A DNA stretch of 64,000 nucleotides from Linnemannia hyalina (Eukaryota > Mortierellomycota > Mortierellomycetes > Mortierellales > Mortierellaceae). The position numbers were made by a program, and so were the translations under genes. The stretch is taken from assembly GCA_019671135.1 (NCBI GenBank), contig JAHRHY010000021.1, forward strand, positions 744,001 through 808,000. Direction: 5' to 3'. The notes under the pieces were generated by a model. The model was not told the DNA's origin and ran no database searches. It worked only from the letters and a program-made list of their open reading frames with translations. How positions within the stretch are numbered: position 1 is the first letter of the stretch; the number at the start of each line of letters is the position of its first letter. Positions 22,847 to 34,700 of the stretch are shown piece by piece.

Positions 22847-24941
22847 CTACCACATGAATCGCTGAACGCCTTCCTGATGGGCCCACCGGAAGGGCTTGTT
22901 GAGGAACATCCAGACTGTCACCGCATTGATGGCTGTGTAGAAGAGCAGTTCCAGGAACAACCACACGCCTCTGGGTTGACGCATGGCGATTCGGTAGATC
23001 AAGTAAGGTGTGATAAAGTAGCGGAACTCTAGCAGAGGCGATGGGATCAATGTCAACATCGTTGCGACTGCGTAGATCACAACCCACAGAATCGTTTGCT
23101 CAGTGCCTATCGGACCCAAAAAACAGGAGTATTAATACGTGAACCCAGGTGAGCAAATATATATGAGCGCATGGCAACGGAAAGGATAACGATGCCTTAC
23201 CAAGGGCTTGCCAGCAGAACCAGGCCGCTGCTATGTAAGCGGGCACCAATGCATAGAGAATGATCCCGTTATAGCGCGACATGAGCCTCCAGATGTAAAA
23301 AGTATAGTGCCTGTTATCTGCCAGCAGGAACGGATGCACATTTCTATTGATTGTATCGACAGAGGCCATGCAGCAAAAAAATGAGATTTTGGTCAGTTTC
23401 ACGACTATTTTTGGAGTTGGTAGTCTGCAGGAGTACTGCATTGCATGGAATGGAAACTTACGTGAACTTGTAAACACAGAGAGCCATAATGGAGGCCACA
23501 GTCAATATCACCAAGGAAGACCTACAAGGTTACAAAGACGGAGAATCGTGCAACAAAGAGCTCGTTAGCATTGCGGAGTAAATTGGGCATGAAGCATACG
23601 AGGAGCCAAAGGATAGTAGACCATACTTGAAAGTAGGTCTCCTGATGAGACGGGCTACAGGAACTACGCCCAGGATAGCAAACATTGACATTCCTGCTGA
23701 AAATACTGCAAAGTAGAACAGCTGCATCACATGCATTGACGGGATATGGTTTGAGCGATCGCCTATTCAAGATGCACGAGAGTAAGTAACACCTCCTAGG
23801 CAATTGATCAAAATGCGCGTAGCGAACGAAGATGTAGAGTGCTTACCGAGGACGATGCCTCCGTTCCACTTGACAAACGCCGCAAAACCAGCCAAGAGTC
23901 CCAGATAGGGCAGGGAGATGGTGATAACCCTTGTGAACTTGGAGAGTAGTATCTGGATGAATCCCGTCAGAGCCTGAATCAGCTGCAATGGCGACTGCAC
24001 AAATGCTGCCTTTGGATCAAATCGTCGACGCTCGGCGGGTGTCGAGAGTTCCAGGAGTGCTGTCCCGACAATAAAGAGCGACCAGATGATGTTTGTCTGC
24101 CTGAATGTCACTGCCACCGCCGATCCCTATTAGTTTTGTGGTCATTTTGTGTTAGTAGCCTTCTTCATCTTCCTTTTGAAACTTTTGCTTTTGAAGGACA
24201 CAGCCAAAACAATGTCAAAGTCGACATCATGTTCCCTTTGTCAAACTCTTACCAAGGCCGAGAGGAGGTGATGTCTCTTCTTGGCAGCAAGCCAGGAGAG
24301 AAGGATAAAAGCGGAGCTTCCACCATCGGTATAATACAAAAAGTTGAAGAACCAGAGGATCGGGAAGCAAATTATCACCGCGGCCGAATTGAGCCGTTCC
24401 TGTCGGGTGAGATGTGGGTGAATCGATTTCAGCAAAGACGCGACTGTGAAGAGGATGATGAATGGGTAGCTAAGGTTGGTGAGGCGGAGGAAGAACGTTG
24501 AGCACAGGGGTCTCTGTGCCGCGAGCAGGATGTTGCTAATTACGTATCTAGTAAGGGCACGAGTGAAAATACCATGGGTTAGTCTTGTCTCGAAGGTCAT
24601 ACATCGTTTGGACACGCGTGGATATCGATACATTTGACGTGTATGTTATGTGTATTACAGTCCTGGAGGGGTGGTCAGTTTGGGATCCCATGTCCAGTAA
24701 TCTCCTTGACAATACCGCTGTGCCTGCGGGATGTGGAATATCTCGTCCTATAGGGTCATATTGAACAAGTGGTTGGTTGGTATTTCTTAAAAGTCTCGCG
24801 GTAGGTTGTCCTTCGTAACGTGTGTGTTCTAAAAAGTACCATGTACGGTTGAGGGACGATCCTGCTCCAGATGACAGAGACGGTGATGAGGACAGAGAGA
24901 TGGAGCGCCACGATGGTCGCAGGGGTGAAGATGCCTGGCAT
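22847..24941 (-). CDS. ALG10: ALG10/DIE2, dolichyl-P-Glc alpha-1,2-glucosyltransferase
   Basis: Eight exons (24941-24840, 24747-24659, 24547-24253, 24126-23847, 23762-23600, 23521-23462, 23343-23201, 23106-22847) join to 463 aa. Family landmarks are [13 protein letters not shown] with [15 protein letters not shown] near the N-terminus, [10 protein letters not shown] in the middle, [18 protein letters not shown], and [18 protein letters not shown] in the C-terminal third. Many hydrophobic helices fit a polytopic ER glycosyltransferase. ALG10 adds the last glucose to the lipid-linked Glc2Man9GlcNAc2 donor for N-glycosylation. The 24941 ATG is preferred because it opens a hydrophobic helix directly; an in-frame upstream extension exists but is less typical. 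The 3' end converges on SHY1 with only about 160 bp between stops. Confidence 0.93.
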
Positions 24942-25934
24942 CTCTTTTCTTCTTTCTTTCTTTTGAGGAATGGAGGAAGGTTGAAGTAAAGTAATACGAA
25001 TGAAAAAGACCAAAGGTCCCAGGAACAAGGAACGAACAGTTTACTTGGGCGTAGTGTGAATGGATCTTGATTGCTGCTCTTACGATGGAATGATCTACCA
25101 TGACGATATCTTCTTTTTTGCCAGCTGGACAGTGCCCATCGCCTCTGCCTCTTGTGGACTGGACCCCAAGGGATGTCAGAGGAGCAAAGCAACGTATGAA
25201 CAAAAAGGAAGAAAGAAGAAAAGAAGAGAGGGAAAAAACCACAATAAGCAAAGAAAAAAGGGAGGGAGAGGAGAAGGAAGAACGGGCGAAGACAACGCAG
25301 CGGGAGGGAGTGATGTAAGAGTTGCCCAATGGTGTTTTTATTATGCCTGTCTGCCTGGGGCACAGAGTTGTCCTTCTCCCACCAGATCCAGATCCAGGGT
25401 TCTTTGTTGTTGTTTTCACTCACCCCTTTTGCGAGACGGGTGACATGATGGTCAGGGCGAGACTTTTGTTGTTGTTGCTGTTGTTGTTGTTGTTTTTTTT
25501 CCCTGTCAGCCTGGCTACCTGCACGCTGTATTGATTTGCATGCATTTTGACAAGCAGAATACATTCTGCTCTGGATCCAAGAGGTGCTCATAAACACATA
25601 CAAAAGGAAATTGAATACATAACACTGCACTGTACAGTACACCAGTAGTGAGAGCAGCAAGGACAGGAGTTAAGCAGGAGGACAAGAGAGACCGACACTC
25701 AGAAAACATAGACTCATCATCTTTTCTTCTTCTTCTTCTCTTCTCTTCCCTTTTCCTTTTCCTTTTCCTTTCCTTTGTTGCCCCTTTCCCCTTCCATCTC
25801 TTATATACAACCAACACACACACTCTCTCTCTTTCACTCTCTCTCACACACACACACTCTCTCTCCTTTCCTTACTCGCTTCTCACTCACTCACCCACTC
25901 ACCCACTCACTCACTCACTCACTCTCTCTCTCTC
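24942..25934. promoter_or_regulatory. Divergent promoter region between ALG10 and RAC1
   Basis: About 1 kb without a gene. It contains a purine-rich stretch at 25190-25310, a (GTT)n run at 25466-25490, and a CT/CA/CTCA-rich region at 25720-25934 that runs right into the RAC1 start codon. The large opposed open frames here (for example 24548-25660 on the minus strand) are stitched through low-complexity sequence and the ALG10 introns. Confidence 0.5.
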
Positions 25935-26890
25935 ATGCAGGCCATCAAGTGTGTTGTCGTCGGAGGTAAACACACATTCTTATCCACACTCCAACCAAAG
26001 GAGAGACACGCCACTTTCAACAGGGCTACACGAAACAAGACAAGGCAACAGTACGATACGACCTCAGCTCCGTCCTTCGTATTTTCTTACTCCTGAACTC
26101 CAACAAGCGAACTGCCACTGCCAAGCCAACCCAGGAGGACTCGACTTATCCACGCCTACCCACCTACCTTTACTCGCTCATATGCTATCGCAACTAGACC
26201 GCACTCCCCGCTCCCACTTACTGTCTCTCGTCTCTATGAGATCATCATCTCCTTCCCATCATCTACAACTGGACAACATCATCTCGGAAACAGAGAAAGC
26301 ACCCATCCACAAAGTATTGATCGAAAAAAAGAAGAAATCACTAACACTTATTCTTCATGTTTGTCTGTCTTCTCGTTACGCCTGTTACTTGTTGCTGCTG
26401 TTACTGTAACTAGACGGTGCCGTTGGAAAGGTAAACAGTCGCTTGGTCACTTTGCCAGGAGAACGCCTTTTTTTTCTTTATTTCTCGGCGCAGAAAAGTC
26501 AAACTGGACAGAGAGTTGTCTCGCTCTGTGTTTGCCGTTGACTTGTTCTTGACGGACCGTCCGCCTATTCTCGACCCTCTCTTCTTCCGCTTGTACTCTT
26601 TTTGCCTTGACCTCCAACTCGTTGTTGACAACGAGAGAAATAAGCGTTGTTATCGTTGTCGTTGTCGTTGCCACTTTCTTTTTGTCCTTCCTTCCCCTTT
26701 CCTCCTCCCCCGACCGAAAAAGAACGACAAAAAAAGAAGCACATCCCATCCCAATTGGACCAATCACATCCAACCTTCTTCTCGCCTTGTTTCTTCCCTT
26801 TTGTCTTTTCACTTCCTTCTTTTTCTCCTTTCGTTTCACCTTTTGTGTATCTCTCTCGTACATGTACTATCATGTACTTCTTTGTATTCT

Positions 26891-26967
<77 letters not shown>

Positions 26968-28398
26968 ATAGACTTGTCTCCTGATCAGTTACACAACCAA
27001 TGCGTTCCCCGGCGAGTACATCCCCACTGTGTAGGTCACAAATCAAACATAATATCCTTGTTTTGTCTTTGTCAAAACTTCAAACACTTTGTTTTACCCC
27101 AGTGTGCACGACAATTGAGTGCAAACCCCTCCAAGAACGCGACTTTGGGGCGTTTTATCGCGATATCAATTCGATGCTAGGATAACACTCACTTGCACTG
27201 TTAGACACGACATGGCTTCCATTACCCCAGGATTTAAAGTGCTTCTCCGACAGGAGAACATCACGACTTCACGGGGTGGAAAAAGGCACCGAAAGAAGCA
27301 GGAGACACAACGGCACGTCCCTGGCATTTACCTGCGCAGTGTAGCAAACCGGAAATATAGGCAGAAGCAAAGCGGAGAAGGAGGGATTAGATGGATAGCC
27401 TTTTCGACCGTATAGAAGACAGGACCAATACCAAATGGAAAGATTGAGTCAAGGCGGAGATGGGGAGATTGGATGGATGGAGTTGCCACTCGTAAAGAAG
27501 GCAGGACCAGAAGCAGATAAATAGACTGAAGCAGAAGAGGAGATGGGAGATGGGCATCAATTGCAAAGGCAGTGGGCACAAAGGAATATCAGCTATTATA
27601 TGAATCATCAAAAACTAACATACGTTCTCATGACTCACCTTTCGTATGGAATCAAATAGCTTTGACAACTACTCTGCCAATGTCATGGTCGACGGAAAGC
27701 CCATCAACCTCGGTCTTTGGGATACCGCCGGACAGGAAGATTACGATCGTCTCCGCCCTCTTTCTTACCCCCAGACCGACGTCTTCCTCATCTGCTTCTC
27801 CCTTGTCTCCCCTCCCTCATTCGAGAACGTCAAGACCAAGGTATGCTTGCCTTGCCATGGCTTCATAGGAGTTGTTTTTTTGTACAGGAGTATTATTCAG
27901 GGCGTCAGGACTGTGATCGAATGTTACCTTTTCACAAGAACGGCTTGCAGGAATTATATCTTTCACGACAACTCGCTTGCTGGGTTAAAGTTGGACGTGG
28001 ATACGAAAGCTGCAACTTTCACAAGAGAGCTGCAAAGGATCATAACCACAACGGATATATGAGATACTCACAACAAACCCGCTCATCTACACTCTTCATG
28101 TTTATAGTGGAACCCTGAGATCAGCCATCACGCCCCCAACGTCCCCACCATTCTTGTCGGTACCAAGTTGGATTTGCGCGAGGAGAAGGAGACCTTGGAC
28201 AAGTTGCGCGAGAAGCGCATGTTGCCCATCACCTACCCCCAGGGACTCCAGATGGCCAAGGAGATCTCGGCTGTCCGTTACCTTGAGTGCTCGGCATTAA
28301 CCCAGAAGGGTCTCAAGAACGTCTTTGACGAGGCCATCCGTGCCGTCCTCTGCCCCGTCCAACCCACAAGGAAGTCGAAGAAGTGCCTGATCCTCTAA
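25935..28398 (+). CDS. RAC1: RAC1, Rho-family small GTPase
   Basis: Five exons (25935-25965, 26414-26430, 26972-27030, 27660-27840, 28108-28398) join to exactly 192 aa, the normal Rac length. The P-loop GDGAVGKT (residues 10-17) is assembled over three exons and includes a 17-nt microexon. Other motifs are the switch I effector segment YIPTVFDNYS, switch [16 protein letters not shown] with the Rac-type Trp in LGLWDTAG, the guanine-specificity motif TKLD, and CSALTQ. The C-terminus is a basic patch (TRKSKK) followed by CLIL, a CAAX box ending in Leu, which favours geranylgeranylation. Rac controls polarised growth, actin and NADPH oxidase in fungi. The rest of each intron (448, 541, 629 and 267 nt) holds no other gene. 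Confidence 0.97.
26893..26958 (+). repeat. (CT)33 microsatellite in RAC1 intron 2
   Basis: A pure CT dinucleotide run ends 13 nt before the acceptor AG at 26970-26971. It therefore forms an unusually long polypyrimidine tract for that intron. Confidence 0.95.
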
Positions 28399-29013
28399 AC
28401 TCGTTCAGGAGCATGCACACACCACAACTCATAAGGAAAACAACAGCGACAAGCACCAAAAACAATCGACATGGCAGCAGGATGATCTGGAGTGGAAATG
28501 AGTTTTGAGCTTTGAGCAGGATTTTTGTCAAGCCGGAGACGCTGGAAATGCAGAAACGATACCGACCAACGGGGCTATTTCTATTATTTTTTGTATTCCT
28601 TTACCCTATTGCTGATGTCCCCTCCCTCTCACATATATCTTTATGAACTTCGATGACCCATTCCTTCCTGCTCCAGTTCATTATCTTGTCTTTTTTCCAC
28701 AGCTCTTGACTCTTTTTTTTTTCTTCGCTTTCTCTCCAGTCGTGCGTTTGTTCGATTGATTGTTTCTATTCTGCTCCTCTCGCTCGCCTTATTCTTCCCA
28801 AGTCCATTTCTTTTTGTCCACTTTTTCTTCTTTAGTAATATGCGCGGCCTTTTTTCTTTTTTTCGAAATAGAGATCATTTTTCCCACCTCATGTATGTTT
28901 GTATGCTTGTATTTCGATAAGCGACTACGGTGATTATCGTACAACTATAAGAAGAAAGGAGAGATTGACAAGGGGGAAAAAAGAAAAGAAAGCAAAATGG
29001 GCGTTCGCACCTG
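28399..29013. other. Intergenic between convergent RAC1 and EMC7
   Basis: 3' flanks of both genes, T- and C-rich on the plus strand from about 28580. No coding or RNA signal recognised. Confidence 0.6.
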
Positions 29014-30778
29014 TTACTTTTGCTTCTTGTTTTGAATAGGAGCAGCGCTTCCTGGTCCAGCTGGTTGTTGCTGCGCCCATTGGTTACCAAAAGTGGTAGG
29101 ACATGCAGAGTCGACTGGGGTCTTTTCGCTGTTGTGAGGGATGACCTCAGGTTGGTTCAGGAAAGAGTCGTGGGAGGAAGAGTCTTCCATGGAGTATGCT
29201 TGGTGTGGCTGCTTCTGTAAGGAATTGGAGTTGGAGGTGAAGGAAGAGGAGGGCCTTTGCTGTGGCGGCGGCATCATCAGGCCCATGTGCTGGGGTGGCA
29301 GGGCGGGTAGGCTTGAGAAATCGTAAGATGATCGAAGGGAGTCCAACGCGTCCGCGTCTTTTTTTGTTTTTGCAAGTTTGTTACATAGGGAAGAAGAGAG
29401 GGGGAGGAGGAGGGACAATCATGTAGTTGTTAGCTTTCGCTTAGTTGGGTATTGGCACGTACAATATGCGCGTTATGTTTCTTGTGAAAGACAAGTGAAG
29501 GAACTTACCTAGGTTGGACACGATCCTGGGCATGATGAGCAGCTATTGGGAGGTATTTGTGAGTTTTCCTGCAAAAAAAAGATGTCCATTGCCAAAGAAA
29601 CGCGTAAAAGGGAAAAAAAAAAAAAACTTACCATCATGACGCTGAAACTGGCCATGAGGATCATGGGGTTACCGAAGAATCCAACTACCTTCTGACCCTC
29701 TGGGGGCTAGCAGTGGCGTAGGAAGAGTATATATGAGTTCCAGAGAAACAACAAAGAAAAAAAATGAAAGACCTTCGTGAAACCGTGCCAAAAAAAAATA
29801 GATCGATGAACAACCCCGCAAAATTTCACTATCGTGTTAGACAACTAGAATAAAAAAGAATAGAATGCCTTACGATATAGTGAATGGGTCGTGGACGGGG
29901 TCTGAGAGTGAGGGGCATGGGCAAGACATGGGGGATGTTTGAGAAGTGGTCCCCGAGGCTCACTCGCATCGCCACCACCTCCGAATGTGTCACCACCACT
30001 CGCACCTATTAAACGAGAATAACATGGTGGGAACGAAGATGTACGTGTTTGGTGAGTGTCAACTCGATCTCCTGGCGGGATGAATGAATGTTCTCTCGTT
30101 TTATGATATCCTTTTATGCAAAGTGTTTACCCGTGAGTAGACGAGGTGTGGGCTTTGGACCTCCAGAATGTATGTTCCAACGGGCACATCCGGGCTACAA
30201 GGAGCAACATCGAGAAACAGAATCAAACGGAGAAAAAGTGTCAGCATTCAGAGCCCCCGTCTCCACTCAATACCCCCATCACCATCAATGTATTCCATCA
30301 TACAACTGTCCACATACAACTCAAAGGTCCCGTCTCTGGCGATTTGTGTCTGATAGCGTCCACTGCCCAGCAAAACTTTGGTCTTCAACGAGACACCTGT
30401 TTCCATTCATTCCACAAAAAAAAAGTAAAGAACGGTTAGATGTTTCTGCTGTATTCACTTATTAGACAGCGTTAATCTTTCGTCTTCCCAATGCACAGGT
30501 TTGTTCTCGACTGCATACAGAGTGATTGCCTTTAATTACCTCGAGTGACTCGACCGCGGAAGGTAGCTGGCAAAAGCCGACCCTCCACCGCCGCTGCATC
30601 CACCGACGTCGCCAAGCTAGAACATGTTGAACCAAGTGAGATTTTTTTTAGTGCGTTTTGTCGCATCACAAGGTATGGTATTCTCATCCAACGCCACACT
30701 GCAGCTGGTGGTTGAAGCCATGGTCTACCTGGCTAATCCTGTGAGAGCAATGAAAATTGACGAGTATGCCACTTTCAT
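29014..30778 (-). CDS. EMC7: EMC7, ER membrane protein complex subunit 7
   Basis: Eight exons (30778-30729, 30616-30540, 30396-30318, 30194-30131, 30005-29874, 29706-29632, 29542-29509, 29357-29014) join in phase to 284 aa. A signal peptide opens the protein (MKVAYSSIFIALTGLA). A lumenal beta-sandwich follows, with VEGRLLP, GRYQTQIARDGTF, VPVGTYILEVQSPHLVY and VRVVV. A single transmembrane helix (NPMILMASFSVMMLLIMP, about 150-170) leads to a cytosolic tail rich in P, Q and S. The EMC inserts tail-anchored and polytopic proteins into the ER membrane, and EMC7 sits on its lumenal side. The order signal peptide, carboxypeptidase-like sandwich, helix and tail is diagnostic. The tail is longer than in animals. 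Confidence 0.92.
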
Positions 30779-31727
30779 GTTTGCTGTGTTATCCTGTGCC
30801 GGTCTCTGTTGAAAGTGAACGTCAATGGAATGGTTAGTAAAGAGAAATAAGAGATGTCCGACTGTGGAACGGGGGAAAGAGAGGAATAGTATCTTGGCTG
30901 AAGCCTGCAGTCGAAGTAAATGGTTGAAAGACTGACGACGGATAAGGTGACTGCACGCCAAAACAAGTTGCTGGAATATTGAAAGTTGGCGATCGAACGG
31001 ACAGGTGCAAGAGTTGGTGTGAGGATACGTGAAAGGTGGAGGGAGAAAATGGAGAATGAGGAAAAGAAGAAGAAAGTTGAGATAACAGAATAAAGGAAGA
31101 GGCTAGCTGAGAAGAAAAAAAAATGATCAAGTAGATCCTATGATGATACCCGGAGTTCCGGGTAACTGACACAATTCTCTATACTGGGGCCAATACGGCA
31201 GCGGTGATTGGAGAAGCGCCATTATGACCACTCCCAAGAAGGCCGACGAATGCGGCAACCAGAGACAATGACGACAACATAATGAAGGAAAAGGAATGAA
31301 GTTGCACCGCTACCTCGCGAGCCCATTGTATCTGCTATAGTGTCCTTATACAAATCCAATAAACGAGCCGATTGGACCTGGGAAGCCAGGCTAACAAGGA
31401 CGTTTTTTTTTCTCGTTTGTGTCTTACCTGGTCCTTTTACCCCACAAATGTCCAACCAGGCATGACAGGATGAACTTAGCCGAGCCCAAATTCAATTAGT
31501 AGCAAGGCGGCAGAAAATGATAGTGAGTTTCACATCCCAAAAAAAAAAACGCGAAAAAACAGATCGCGTCTCAAGAATCCCATCCGAAACATACGCACAA
31601 GCCACAACTCTAACAATCACAAATGCAAATAACCACGTTTCTTGACAAGGAGACAGACAGGCAGGCATGCAATCGAGGTAGGTTAATAAATAAACAAACG
31701 GGTATACTTTTGATAAAAACAAGTTGG
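30779..31727. other. Intergenic, EMC7 promoter and ATG4 3' flank
   Basis: About 950 bp with only short, unconvincing frames. The DNA just upstream of EMC7 on the minus strand is C/T-rich, as in other promoters of this window. Nothing else recognised. Confidence 0.5.
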
Positions 31728-34700
31728 CTAGAAGGAAATATCAGAGTCGAAGCTCTTGACAGAAAGGGTATCCTGGTCGTGCAAGAAAATAGCATCCTCC
31801 TCTCCCAGCATGGTCGCATACTTGTACACGGTCTGATCATGCATTGTCGTCGCCACGTCCTCGACCGGAGGGCTGCTGCTGTTCACCTTCTTGCTTTTGC
31901 TGCTTCTCGGCTTGATCATCCACTTTTCCTTCTGGAACGCCCTGGTGATTCGCTTCATCTCCTTCTTGGGTCGTGGATCTACCGGGCTCGTCGAAATCGG
32001 TCGGTGAACCTGTACTGGAATAAGAGGCTTAAATTGAGGCAGAGGAGGCAGAGGGGCATCCAGGTCCACATCTGTCATTAGACATGTCATAGGACTCCTC
32101 ATTGGACTCATCGCTGGGCTCGTCACTGGACTCATCGGGGTAGGTGTCATAATCGTCGAGTCGAAGCCCTCCAAGGATACAAGAACGTCCTCTTCCAGCG
32201 CCACCAATTGCTCCTCCTCCTCTGCCTTCTTCTCTTCAACCTTGTTCTCAACCACAACAAGTTCCTCGACGGGTTGTAATTTCGCAAGCTCCAATGCCAA
32301 CTGCTCAAGGACCTCAAAGGTGAAATCCATCACAATGCTCTCTACCACATCCTCTTCCACAACCTCCACCTCCACTTCCTCCTCCACTGTCGTTTGTTCC
32401 TCTAACACAATCACCCCATCGTCCACTTCCTCCTCGTCCTCGTCCTCCACAGCTACCTCTTCTGTCTCTGGCACTTCCTGATCAGGTGTAGACATATCGG
32501 AAGAAGGCCGGTGGATAAAGACATCCACGACAGCAGCTTCCTTGTTGAGGGCCGCAGCGGCAACAGCTGGAGCTGGAACTAGGACTGGAGCTGGGGATGG
32601 AATTGGAGATGGCGCAAGAATAGGAGCCGGCGTAGGAGTAAGACTACGCGCAAGGATTGGAGTAGGCGTAGAAGTTTGGACTGGCGCGAGAATTGGACCT
32701 GGCATCGGAACCGGGGCTGGCGCAGGAATTGGTGGAGCAAGCGCAGAAGTTTGAACTGGCGCGAGAATCGGACCTGGCATCGGAACAGGGGCTGGTGCGA
32801 GAATTGGGGCTGGTGCAGGAACTGGAGATGGCGCGAACGTGGGATATGGCGCAAGAGTGTGAACTGGCGTAGGAGTAACAGCACGCACAGGAATTGGAGT
32901 TGGTGCTGAAGTTGGAACTGACGCGAGCATTGGAGCTGGCGTTGAAGCTGGGACTGGTGCGAGAATTGGAGCTGGAGCCTGGGCTGGAATCTGAGCTGGA
33001 GCTGAAGCAGGCACTGGAACTGAGGCTGCAGTGAGGACAGGGTTCCCGACGATAGTGAACAGCGAATAACGTTGATCCATGCCATGCTTCATTTCTGTCA
33101 TCAGCTCCGTCAAATCCTGCATTGACCGAATCAAGAACCCAAGCATCATCGATGGGTCCAGTTCCATAATATCCATCGTCCGCACAACGTTGCAGTGGTA
33201 GCTCTATATAAGCGACATGAAAAATAGACTGTTAGCAATATACCCATGAAAACTGAAATCTTCACTCTTGTAAGGCGTAAAGTAGGGTGACTTACAGGTG
33301 AAGGGCAGTGCGACATCTCTTCATGGGTCGCCCGAGCCTTGACAGTATGTGGATCAAAATAAAACAGGTCGTGGCCTAATCATACAGAACGGTGAGACAT
33401 CAATGTTAGGAGGGAGCACAGAAGAAAACAACAATAACATCAATGCATATTAATACCGCAGGCAATTGTCATGGCGACATGTACCTTGGTAAGCAACAAA
33501 GTAGAGCGATCGACCAGGCCGTCCACCAGCGATTCCAAGAAATTGGGGTAGTTTGAAGAGCTGTTTCAAATTGGCCACATAGCCCTCCTTCAGTTTGTCG
33601 AGTCCGTAGCGGGCAGGCATCATCACCACTACAGGCTTCCACTGTCCTGGTAGCTGCTGTGGTTGCCGTTGTGGGTCGGGACTTCCCGGAGATGTCGTCC
33701 CATATGATTGTCCACTCCTGATCTCCTTGCCAGTTGCTGCATTCACAAGCTCGGTTATCTCGATAGTGCTGTCCATCGATACCATAATCGCAACAGGGCA
33801 ATCTGGGTGTCTGTAGGAAAGACGCCTATAACCATACGAAAACAAGGCAATTAGTACACCATCGGAAAATGGCATCGGTCCTCCAGACACAATAATGGCA
33901 TAAATGTAACGCGCCTGAAGAGAGTCACTTACTTGAGAGCGTGAGCGACGGTAGAGGGTCCAAACCACTCGCCAACTCGCTTGTCCAATGCAACACCCAT
34001 TTTCGCAATGTTGTGAATGCTGTAGTACCGATCTGGCTCATCCGCAAACCAACTCAGAAGACTGCAGTACTTTTTGCAGCTCTCCTCTGATGCCGAAGGT
34101 CCCGCGCGCCAGTCTAAATGAGTTCAGGACCGCCATGAAGGGGATGCAAAGCTGTGTTAGAGCAAAACTGCATCTTGGATTAGATCGACATGGCGTGGTG
34201 GCGCTTCCAATCAAAATAAGACATACCTCGACCGAGCATGACCTGTACAAAGGCTTGAGCCAGTAAGCTTTGGCCCGTTCGCATCATACAGCCCCACCCT
34301 GCGTCCGACGTGTAAAAGGAAGGTTCGATCCTGGTGATTTCCTTGCGGTATGTGAACCAGATCCTTGATTGAAAGTCGGCCATAAATCGTGTAAGAGTCG
34401 CTCGATTAGGCGAAGGAGGTGACTGACTGGCATGTCTATCGGCTGAAAGGTGAGACGTTGTCGAGAATCGCGATGAAGAGCTCAGGTCTCTCCTTGAGAT
34501 GCCATTGGTGTCGGGTCGAGTCTCAGAGGTCTCGTCCGGGTCTAGGATACCGGCGGGGTACTCTAGTTCTGGTGAGTGAGGGCTGGAAAGGTTCGACGGG
34601 AAATGAGGAAGCGAAGGCATTGATGGCGAAGAGAGGGCGGCGACCAACGGCAACTTGCTCCGAGAGGTGGGCGATCGAGGTGAGATGGCTCTCCAGGGCT

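Noticed and set aside
24548..25660. 370-aa minus-strand frame across the ALG10 start
   Set aside because: It starts in simple repeats and crosses ALG10 exon and intron sequence out of frame. The phase-correct ALG10 model explains the region.
26447..26984. Several open frames through RAC1 intron 2
   Set aside because: They are (CT)n translations (alternating L/S or E/R) within an intron bounded by GT-AG.
32242..32909. Plus-strand frames rich in T/S or G/W opposite the ATG4 tail
   Set aside because: Shadow frames of the P/A-rich and acidic coding repeats on the other strand.
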